Assembly: GCF_000367345.1 (NCBI RefSeq)
Contig: NZ_BARE01000021.1
Coordinates: 1-47,138 of the forward strand
Direction: 5' to 3'
Length of the DNA: 47,138 nt
Origin: Sphingobium xenophagum NBRC 107872
GTDB lineage: Bacteria; Pseudomonadota; Alphaproteobacteria; Sphingomonadales; Sphingomonadaceae
Numbering within the stretch: position 1 is the stretch's first letter; every line of letters starts with the position of its first letter. Below are positions 24,228-31,065 of this stretch, one piece after another. Position numbers and translations under genes: made by a program. The notes under the pieces were generated by a model that ran no database searches, was not told the origin of the DNA, and saw nothing but the letters and a program-made list of their open reading frames with translations.

Positions 24228-27035
24228 ATGCGTAACCCGCTATCCCCCTTCCCCATGACCCAGAATCACCTCTATCTCGTCGATGGCAGCGGCTATATTT
24301 TTCGCGCCTATCACCAGCTCCCGCCGCTCACCAACCAGCATGGCCAGCCGGTCGGCGCTGTCTATGGCTATACGACGATGCTGTGGAAACTGGCGGAGGA
24401 ACTGGGCAAGGCGGAAGGGCCAACGCATATGGCGGTGATCCTGGACAAGGGGTCGCACACCTTCCGCAACGATATGTACGACCAGTATAAGGCGAACCGC
24501 CCGCCCGCGCCCGAAGATCTGGTCCCGCAATTCCCGATGATTCGCGACGCGACCCGCGCCTTTTCCCTCCCCTGTATCGAGGAAGCGGGATATGAAGCGG
24601 ACGACCTGATCGCCAGTTATACCAGGGCGGCGATTGCGGCGGGATGGCATGTCACCATCGTGAGTTCGGACAAGGATCTGATGCAGCTGATCCAGCCGGG
24701 CGTCGACATGTATGACACGATGAAGAATGAACGGCGCGGGGCCGATTATGTCGTCGGCAAATTCGGCGTACAGCCAGAGCAACTTGGCGACGTGCTCGCG
24801 CTGATGGGCGACAGCGTGGACAATGTGCCGGGTGTGCCGGGCATCGGCCCCAAGACCGCGGCCAAGCTGATCGTCGAATATGGCGGGCTGGAAGCGGCGC
24901 TGGAGGCAGCGCCGGCGATGAAGAAGTCCAAGATGCAGGAAAATCTGATCGCCCATGCCGACATGGCGCGCCTGTCGCGGCGGCTGGTGGCGCTGCATGA
25001 CAGTATGGATCTGCCCGAACCGTTGGAGGATCTGGCGCTCAAGGGTATTCCCAAGGAGCCGTTGCAGGATTTCCTGACGCATCACGGTTTCAAGACGCTG
25101 CTCAACCGGCTGGGCGCCCCAGCCGCCGCCGTCGCGGTGGCCGCGGTCTCCTCCGGCGTGCCGGAACCCGTCACCACCCCGGTCGCGCCGCAGGAACCGG
25201 CGATCGACCGCAGCCTGTATGAAACCGTCGTCAGCGAAGAAGCGCTCGACCGCTGGATCGCACAGGCGACGGCGGAAGGGATCGTCGCGGTCGATACCGA
25301 AACCGACATGCTCGATTGCGTATCCTGCCAGCTGGTGGGGGTGAGCCTGGCGACCGGCCCCAACAAGGCCTGCTACATCCCGATCGGCCATGGCGGGCGC
25401 GACATGTTTGCCGAAAAGCCGGAGCAACTGCCGCTGGCAACCGTGATGGCGAAGCTCAAACCGCTGCTGGAGGATGATGCAGTCCTGAAGGTGGGGCAGA
25501 ATCTGAAATATGACATGACCGTGCTGCGGCGGCACGACATCGCCGTCACGCCGTTCGACGACACGATCGTCATGAGCTTCGACCTGGATGCCGGTCAAAG
25601 CCTGTCAGGCCACGGCATGGATGAGGCCGCACGCACGCACCTCAATCATGAGTGCATCAGCTTCAAGGAGGTCGTCGGCACCGGCAAGAGCCAGATCAGC
25701 TTTGCCGAAGTGCCGCTGGACAAGGCGACCGCCTATGCCGCCGAGGATGCGGACGTGACGCTGCGCCTGTGGAAGCTGTTCAAGACGCGGGTAGCCAATG
25801 AAGGCGCAAACCGCGTCTATGAACTGGTCGACCGTCCGCTGGTGCCGGTGATTGCGCGGATGGAGCATCGCGGGATCAAGGTGGACCGCGAACATCTGGC
25901 GCGGCTGTCGGGCGAATTTACCGCTGGCATCGCCGCGCTGGAGACGGAGATTCACGAACTGGCCGGGCAACCCTTCGCGATCGGATCGACCCAGCAACTG
26001 GGCGCGATCCTGTTCGACAAGATGGGCTATAAGGGCGGCAAGAAGGGCAAGTCGGGCGCCTATTCCACCGACGTCACCATCCTTGAGCAACTGGCCGCGC
26101 AAGGCGCGCCGATCGCCAGCAAAATATTGGAATGGCGTCAGCTTTCCAAACTCAAATCCACCTATACCGACGCGTTGCAAGCCCAGATCAACAAGGATAC
26201 AGGCCGGGTCCACACCAGCTACTCGCTGACCGGGGCGCAGACCGGGCGGCTTTCCTCCACTGATCCCAACCTGCAAAATATTCCGATCCGCACCGAAGTC
26301 GGGCGGCAGATCCGCCATGCCTTTGTCGCGGAACCCGGCAATGTCATATTGGCGGCGGACTATAGCCAGATCGAGCTGCGGCTGGCCGCGCATATGGCCG
26401 ACGTGCCTGCGCTGAAAGAGGCGTTCGCGGCGGGCGAGGATATTCACGCGGCGACCGCCAAGGAGCTGTTTGGCGAGGTAAACCGCGACACGCGCGGCCG
26501 GGCCAAGACGATCAATTTCGCGATCCTCTACGGCATTTCCCGCTGGGGACTGGCCGGACGGCTGGAGATCAGCGCGGACGAGGCGCAGGAGATGATCGCC
26601 AAATATTATGAGCGCTTCCCCGGCATCAGCATCTACATCAACGAAACGATCGAGAAGGCGCGGGAGCGCGGCTATACCGAGACTTTATTCGGGCGAAAAA
26701 CCTGGTTCCCGCGCATCCGCGCATCGATCCAGCACGAACGGCAGGGCGCCGAGCGCGCCGCGATCAACGCACCGATCCAGGGGACCAGCGCCGACATCAT
26801 CAAACGGGCGATGGCGCGCATGGAACCGGCGCTGGAGGCAGCGGGGCTGCCGGGCGTCAGGATGCTGCTGCAAGTGCATGACGAACTGGTGTTCGAACTG
26901 CCGGAGGGCGATGTGGACGCCGCCAGCGCGGTGATCCGCCGCGTCATGGAAAGCGCCGCCGAGCCGAGCGTGAAGCTAAGCGTGCCGCTTGGGGTGGAGA
27001 TCGGCACGGGGCCGAGCTGGGGTGCGGCGCATTGA
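24228..27035 (+). CDS. polA: DNA polymerase I
   Basis: Replication and repair polymerase that removes primers and fills gaps. The 935 residues contain all three domains. The 5'-3' exonuclease lies at about 10-300 ('LVDGSGYIFRAYHQLP', 'EEAGYEADDLIASY'). The 3'-5' proofreading domain is at about 335-520, with Exo I D356/E358 in 'VAVDTETDML', Exo II 'VGQNLKYDMTVL' and Exo III 'YAAEDADVTL'. The polymerase follows, with motif A D711 in 'DYSQIELR', motif B 'RAKTINFAILYG' and motif C D885 in 'QVHDELVFE'. GGAGGGAGG directly precedes ATG 24228; an in-frame ATG at 24255 is the other option. All metal ligands appear intact. Confidence 0.98.
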   Translation: MRNPLSPFPMTQNHLYLVDGSGYIFRAYHQLPPLTNQHGQPVGAVYGYTTMLWKLAEELGKAEGPTHMAVILDKGSHTFRNDMYDQYKANRPPAPEDLVPQFPMIRDATRAFSLPCIEEAGYEADDLIASYTRAAIAAGWHVTIVSSDKDLMQLIQPGVDMYDTMKNERRGADYVVGKFGVQPEQLGDVLALMGDSVDNVPGVPGIGPKTAAKLIVEYGGLEAALEAAPAMKKSKMQENLIAHADMARLSRRLVALHDSMDLPEPLEDLALKGIPKEPLQDFLTHHGFKTLLNRLGAPAAAVAVAAVSSGVPEPVTTPVAPQEPAIDRSLYETVVSEEALDRWIAQATAEGIVAVDTETDMLDCVSCQLVGVSLATGPNKACYIPIGHGGRDMFAEKPEQLPLATVMAKLKPLLEDDAVLKVGQNLKYDMTVLRRHDIAVTPFDDTIVMSFDLDAGQSLSGHGMDEAARTHLNHECISFKEVVGTGKSQISFAEVPLDKATAYAAEDADVTLRLWKLFKTRVANEGANRVYELVDRPLVPVIARMEHRGIKVDREHLARLSGEFTAGIAALETEIHELAGQPFAIGSTQQLGAILFDKMGYKGGKKGKSGAYSTDVTILEQLAAQGAPIASKILEWRQLSKLKSTYTDALQAQINKDTGRVHTSYSLTGAQTGRLSSTDPNLQNIPIRTEVGRQIRHAFVAEPGNVILAADYSQIELRLAAHMADVPALKEAFAAGEDIHAATAKELFGEVNRDTRGRAKTINFAILYGISRWGLAGRLEISADEAQEMIAKYYERFPGISIYINETIEKARERGYTETLFGRKTWFPRIRASIQHERQGAERAAINAPIQGTSADIIKRAMARMEPALEAAGLPGVRMLLQVHDELVFELPEGDVDAASAVIRRVMESAAEPSVKLSVPLGVEIGTGPSWGAAH

Positions 27036-27195
27036 GCTTTTCAAGATCAAGCAAGCCGATAGGGCCCAAAAAATAGCCGCGCTACTTACGCTCTTTGCCT
27101 GTTTCGCGATAGCCCTGCCGTATACGGGCTGGCCCGGCGCGGTGATAGCAATGTTCTCGTGTTTTACAGCGGCAGTAGTAATCGCGCGCTGGTGA
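27022..27195 (+). CDS. Possible 57-residue two-helix membrane protein overlapping polA
   Basis: Reading from GTG 27022, inside the last codons of polA, gives a 57-residue product. It has a basic start (RRIELFKIKQADRAQK) and two hydrophobic stretches, about 18-32 (IAALLTLFACFAIAL) and 38-56 (GAVIAMFSCFTAAVVIA). The 14-base overlap with polA and the hydrophobic pattern make it plausible, and its codons are more AT-rich than polA. No convincing ribosome site is seen, so it may be a chance frame. Confidence 0.35.
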   Translation: MRRIELFKIKQADRAQKIAALLTLFACFAIALPYTGWPGAVIAMFSCFTAAVVIARW

Positions 27196-27210
27196 AGCGT
27201 GTCAAAATTT

Positions 27211-27292
27211 CCGTCATTCCCGCGAAAGCGGGAACCCATCTCCCGACCCGCGACTGGCGTGAGTTGGATCCCCGCCTTCGCGGGGATGACGG
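27211..27292. repeat. Dispersed 'gtcattcccgcgaaagcggga' type inverted repeat
   Basis: Left arm 27211-27232 and right arm 27271-27292 pair with two mismatches (ccgtcattcccgcg... and ...cgcggggatgacgg). Each arm also forms its own small hairpin (cccgcgaaagcggg; ccccgccttcgcgggg). This repeat type is widespread in proteobacterial genomes, where it lies between genes. Here it separates polA and the small reading frame from the convergent zinc-ribbon gene. A degenerate half copy may lie near 10639-10668. Confidence 0.8.
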
Positions 27293-27307
27293 GTATGGGT
27301 GTAAGAA

Positions 27308-27335
27308 AAAGGCCGGCCCAGCAGGACCGGCCTTT
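27308..27335. terminator. Bidirectional terminator-like hairpin
   Basis: aaaggccgg (27308-27316) and ccggccttt (27327-27335) form a 9-bp stem around a 10-base loop, with A-run and T-run sides. It lies four bases beyond the stop of the minus-strand zinc-ribbon gene and between convergent genes. On the minus strand the stem is followed by five T residues, so it probably ends the Bax-inhibitor/zinc-ribbon transcript. Confidence 0.65.
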
Positions 27336-27338
27336 CCA

Positions 27339-27632
27339 TCAATCGAACAGCTCTTCCAGAAAGCTCTTCTTGCGCTTTTTCGGGTAGCCCCGCCCGTCGT
27401 CGCGATAATCGCGGTCCGGGCGGTAGCTGGGTTGCGCGAAGGGCGCTGGCCGGGCGGGTGCAGCCGTGTCGGACATGGCCCGGTCGATAATCTTGTCCAG
27501 TTCGCCCCGGTCCAGCCATACGCCCCGGCATTGCGGGCAATAGTCGATTTCGACCCCCTGCCGGTCCGTCATCGCCAATCCGACGTGACAGACCGGGCAG
27601 AGCATGGCCGATACGGCCGCTTGATCCCGCAT
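27339..27632 (-). CDS. zf-TFIIB-type zinc-ribbon protein
   Basis: Small protein with one zinc ribbon made by two CxxC pairs, CPVC at 12-15 and CPQC at 32-35. They sit in the family pattern 'LCPVCHVGLAMTDRQGVEIDYCPQCRGVWLDRGELDKII'. The rest is a Pro/Arg/Asp-rich linker and a basic-acidic tail 'PKKRKKSFLEELFD'. No enzyme activity is predicted; such proteins are uncharacterised nucleic-acid- or protein-binding candidates. Met 10 (27605) is an alternative start that begins directly at the ribbon. It follows the Bax-inhibitor gene after four bases, suggesting one operon. Confidence 0.8.
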   Translation of the reverse strand: MRDQAAVSAMLCPVCHVGLAMTDRQGVEIDYCPQCRGVWLDRGELDKIIDRAMSDTAAPARPAPFAQPSYRPDRDYRDDGRGYPKKRKKSFLEELFD

Positions 27633-27636
27633 CCGC

Positions 27637-28347
27637 TTACTCCCGCTCGCCGGTGAGGCTGAGGAGCATCTGGAACAGGTTGACGAAGTTCAGGTACAGC
27701 GACAGCGCGCCCATCACCTGCATCTTCGCCGCCATTTCATGGCCGGCATAGGCGAAATATTCCGACTTGATCCGCTGCGTATCCCAGGCAGTCAGGCCCG
27801 TGAAGATCACCACGCCCAGGATCGAGATGACCATCGCCATCGCCGACGATCCGATGAAGATGTTGATCAGGCTGGCGACGATGATGCCAATGAGGCCCAT
27901 GATCAAAAAGCTGCCCATCTTCGTCAGGTCACGCTGCGTGGTATATCCCCACAGCGACATGGCCAGGAACATGACGGCGGCCGAGAAAAAGGCCTGCGCG
28001 ATGCTGCCGCCGGTAAACACCAGAAAAACGCTGGCCAGCGACACGCCCATCACGGCGGAGAAGGCCCAGAAGGCCATGCGTGCGCCGGATGTCGTCATCT
28101 TTTCGATGCGGAAGCTGAAGAAAAAGACAAAGGCCAGGGGCGCGAAGATCGCCACCCATTTGAGCGGCGTGCCGAAGATGGCAGCGGCCAGCACCGGCGT
28201 ATTGCCGATGAACGCCGCGACCAGGCCGGTAATCACCAGACCCAGGCCCATATTGCGGAAAACACCCAGCATGTGCGCGCGCAGCCCGGCGTCGGTCTGC
28301 GCCGTGCGGCTCGCACCATAGCCCGGCATACGAACGGGATTATTCAC
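27637..28347 (-). CDS. Bax inhibitor-1/YccA-family membrane protein
   Basis: Inner-membrane protein with about seven hydrophobic helices in 236 residues. In bacteria, family members include YccA, which modulates the FtsH protease, and pH-sensitive calcium-leak proteins; which role applies here is not shown. Typical segments are 'AHMLGVFRNMGLGLVITGLVAAFIG', 'ARMAFWAFSAVMGVSLASVF', and the C-terminal 'GLTAWDTQRIKSEY' with the conserved Asp pair region, ending in 'GALSLYLNFVNLFQMLLSL'. It is the first gene of a two-gene unit with the zinc-ribbon protein. Confidence 0.92.
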   Translation of the reverse strand: MNNPVRMPGYGASRTAQTDAGLRAHMLGVFRNMGLGLVITGLVAAFIGNTPVLAAAIFGTPLKWVAIFAPLAFVFFFSFRIEKMTTSGARMAFWAFSAVMGVSLASVFLVFTGGSIAQAFFSAAVMFLAMSLWGYTTQRDLTKMGSFLIMGLIGIIVASLINIFIGSSAMAMVISILGVVIFTGLTAWDTQRIKSEYFAYAGHEMAAKMQVMGALSLYLNFVNLFQMLLSLTGERE

Positions 28348-28578
28348 GTAAGGTCACTCCATCCATCAAGATATGGTTCGAGTGGCCCGGTGCGGTCTCC
28401 TGCGGCATATGAGGGGGGAATTGCCGCAAAACCTGCACCGGGCGCACCCGATGCGGTCCGACATCACGGCTGGACTAGGGGGGGAGAAGTCCAGCGCGTC
28501 AGAGGGGCCCGGCCCGCACCAACCATATTGGCGGAGGAACGCGCCGGTACAAGAGCCAGAGGCCGGCGCAACATTTTA

Positions 28579-29355
28579 TTACAATCCAGCGCGGCCTTGT
28601 GTCCGTGCCACTCCCGCCGCGCGAATGAAATCCCATATGTCCGACGGGAACGGAGGCGTCTGATTATCCTCCCATTCGCCAATATGGTCGTAGAGATGCA
28701 CCACCCCCTGCTGCATAGCTGGGGTTGCCGCCGCCATGAACGGCGCAAGCAGCGCCTGCCATTCGTCATAGAATGTCTGCGCCTGTTCGCTGGCCGGATC
28801 GAGCGGCAGCGCCCCTGCGATCCTCTGGGTCAATGCCGCCCATTGCGCGCCATAGGCGGCCTGATCAAAATCTGTTGGTAGACTTTGTTGCGCATCGGCA
28901 AAATCTGCTTCAGCCTGCGCGCTGAAATACAGATCGGTGACCTTCTTCCAGTCCTTCTCGTCCATATCTTTGCCTCCATGCCTGATGAGCGAGCAGAGAA
29001 TAGCGGTATCGAGCGGCTCGCTGCGCGCGATGCGGGAAAGGGCTAGGTCGAGATGATAGCGTGCATGATCGAGCAGACGGACCTGGTCATCCAGCGTCTG
29101 CATCTGCGCACGCAGCAATGCGCCTATGTCTGGCATCGGCTCGGCAAACATTTTCCCGATCTGAGCCAAGGTGAAGCCGGCGCGCTTGAGTGTCAGAAGC
29201 TGGTGTAATCGCGTCAATTGCATGGGGCCGAACAGCCGCCGCCCGGAACCGGTGCGTAACGGGTGGAGCAGACCGCGTGCTTCGTAATAGCGCAAGGCCC
29301 GACTGGTAACACCAGCCTGCCGCACGACGGCGGCGATATCGAGATAATCCGTCAT
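28579..29355 (-). CDS. MerR-family regulator with TipAS-like ligand domain
   Basis: Transcription activator. Residues 1-70 form the MerR winged helix ('YLDIAAVVRQAGVTSRALRYYEARGLLHP') and 75-120 a dimerisation helix. About 130-255 is a TipAS domain ('MDEKDWKKVTDLYFSAQAEADFADAQQ', 'FYDEWQALLAPFMAAATPAMQQGVVHLYDHIGE'), which in TipAL binds thiopeptide antibiotics. Its own upstream DNA has a dyad within a 19-bp promoter spacer, so it is probably autoregulated. It diverges from cysS. The inducer cannot be named, and no obvious target gene lies beside it. Confidence 0.85.
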   Translation of the reverse strand: MTDYLDIAAVVRQAGVTSRALRYYEARGLLHPLRTGSGRRLFGPMQLTRLHQLLTLKRAGFTLAQIGKMFAEPMPDIGALLRAQMQTLDDQVRLLDHARYHLDLALSRIARSEPLDTAILCSLIRHGGKDMDEKDWKKVTDLYFSAQAEADFADAQQSLPTDFDQAAYGAQWAALTQRIAGALPLDPASEQAQTFYDEWQALLAPFMAAATPAMQQGVVHLYDHIGEWEDNQTPPFPSDIWDFIRAAGVARTQGRAGL

Positions 29356-29361
29356 GACGCT

Positions 29362-29392
29362 GACCTACCGCTTGACGTTGGGTCAAGTTCAA
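29362..29392 (-). promoter_or_regulatory. MerR-type promoter with dyad in a 19-bp spacer
   Basis: On the minus strand, TTGAAC (29387-29392) and TAGGTC (29362-29367) are 19 bp apart. The spacer holds the inverted repeat CTTGAC-N5-GTCAAG (29371-29387), which runs one base into the -35 hexamer. MerR-family activators act on exactly this over-long spacer layout. The predicted transcript would begin at or within a base or two of the regulator's ATG (29355), so the message may be almost leaderless. Confidence 0.6.
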
Positions 29393-29453
29393 GCAATTTT
29401 TTCGACCTTCGGCCCCGTTGACGCCTGCGCCGCTTGGTCGCATGGCTGCACCC

Positions 29454-30980
29454 ATGAGCAATGCTTTCGACGACCAGCATATCACTGCGCCGCTGCGCCT
29501 GTTCAACAGCCTGACCCGCACGATCGAGCCGTTCGCGCCGATCGAGGACAATCATGCGCGCGTCTATAGCTGCGGACCGACCGTCTATAATTATGCGCAT
29601 CTGGGCAATTTGCGCGCCTATGTCTTTACCGACACTTTGCGGCGGACGCTGCTATGGAAGGGGCTGTCGGTCACCCACATCATCAACATCACCGATGTCG
29701 GCCATCTGACCAGCGACGCGGACGCGGGCGATGACAAGATGGAGGCGGCGGCCCGCGCCAGCGCCAAGAGCATCTGGGACATTGCCGCCCACTACACCCA
29801 GGCTTTCAAGCAGAATATCGCCGACCTCAACATCATCGCGCCCAGCGAATGGACGGTCGCGACCGACTATGTGCCGCAGATGATCGCATTTGCCGAGCGG
29901 ATCGCGCCAGCACATTGCTATGAACTGGACAGCGGCCTCTATTTCGACAGCGCGACCGTGCCTGATTATGGCGCGCTGGCTGGCGGGCGGGACGATGCCG
30001 CCCATGCCCGGATCGATCCGGTCGCGGGCAAGCGCAACCCGTCCGACTTCGCGATCTGGCGCAAGTCGCCGCCCGGCGAACAGCGGCAGATGGAATGGGA
30101 CAGTCCGTGGGGCAAGGGCGCGCCGGGTTGGCATCTGGAATGTTCGGTGATGAGCCAGGCGCGCCTTGGCCATCCGTTCGACATCCATACCGGCGGCATC
30201 GACCATCGCGAAATCCATCATCCCAATGAAATTGCCCAGAATCAGGCCTTTCACGCCTGCTGCGGCCCGGATGTCGGCGCGGCCGAAGCGGGCTTCACCG
30301 GCGCGCGCTGGTGGATGCACAATAATTTCCTGGTCGATCGCAGCGGCAAGATGAGCAAGTCGAAGGGCGGTTTCACCACGCTCTTTTCGCTGATCGACGC
30401 AGGCGTGCATCCGCTGGCCTATCGGTTGCTCTGCCTGGGCGCGCATTATCGCAGCGAACTGGAATTCAGCGCGGAGGGTGTCGGCGCGGCACTCACCCGT
30501 CTGAAGCGGCTGGTCATGGGCGTCGAGGGTCTGAAGGCCCGCGCCGAAGGGGTGACATGGCAATCGCCCCGGCTCGACTATTTGCGCGCCAACATGCACC
30601 CCAAACTCGCGCCCCTGCTGGAGCAGTTTGACGCGGCGATCAGCGACGACCTGATGACGCCGCGCGCGCTGCCTTTGCTGGAAGAGGCTATTGCGCTCAA
30701 GAAAGTGCCGGTGGATGAGAAACTCTGCCTGATCGCGGCCTTCGACGCGGCGCTGGGTCTTAACCTCATGAGCCTGACCCGCGCCGACCTGCGCCTCCAG
30801 CCCAAGGATGCGCAGATCGCGCCGGAAGAGATTGAAGCGGAACTGGAACGCCGTGCCGCCGCGCGCGCCGACAAGGATTTCGCCCTGTCGGACGAGATAC
30901 GCGACGCCCTGATCGCGCGCGGGGTCGATGTCATGGATGGCGATCCGCTGCGCTGGGACTGGCGCCTGACGCTGGCATGA
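29454..30980 (+). CDS. cysS: Cysteinyl-tRNA synthetase
   Basis: Class I synthetase that charges tRNA-Cys; cytoplasmic. With ATG 29454 it has 508 residues. Zinc ligand C40 opens the 'CGPTVYNYAHLGNLR' segment with the HIGH-type signature HLGN (49-52). Further conserved parts are 'GKGAPGWHLECSVM', 'DIHTGGIDHREIHHPNEIAQ' and the KMSKS loop at 299-303. The C-terminal DALR-like region ends with 'ARADKDFALSDEIRDALIARGVDVMD', the tRNA-binding end typical of CysS. In-frame upstream starts at 29418 (TTG) and 29442 (ATG) are possible but add non-conserved residues. Confidence 0.97.
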   Translation: MSNAFDDQHITAPLRLFNSLTRTIEPFAPIEDNHARVYSCGPTVYNYAHLGNLRAYVFTDTLRRTLLWKGLSVTHIINITDVGHLTSDADAGDDKMEAAARASAKSIWDIAAHYTQAFKQNIADLNIIAPSEWTVATDYVPQMIAFAERIAPAHCYELDSGLYFDSATVPDYGALAGGRDDAAHARIDPVAGKRNPSDFAIWRKSPPGEQRQMEWDSPWGKGAPGWHLECSVMSQARLGHPFDIHTGGIDHREIHHPNEIAQNQAFHACCGPDVGAAEAGFTGARWWMHNNFLVDRSGKMSKSKGGFTTLFSLIDAGVHPLAYRLLCLGAHYRSELEFSAEGVGAALTRLKRLVMGVEGLKARAEGVTWQSPRLDYLRANMHPKLAPLLEQFDAAISDDLMTPRALPLLEEAIALKKVPVDEKLCLIAAFDAALGLNLMSLTRADLRLQPKDAQIAPEEIEAELERRAAARADKDFALSDEIRDALIARGVDVMDGDPLRWDWRLTLA

Positions 30981-31065
30981 TCGTCCTGCCCGAACGCTTG
31001 TAACTTGACGCCAAAGCCCCCGCGCCCGCAAAGGATGCCGTAGGGGCAGAGTCAGGGGACAGGCG

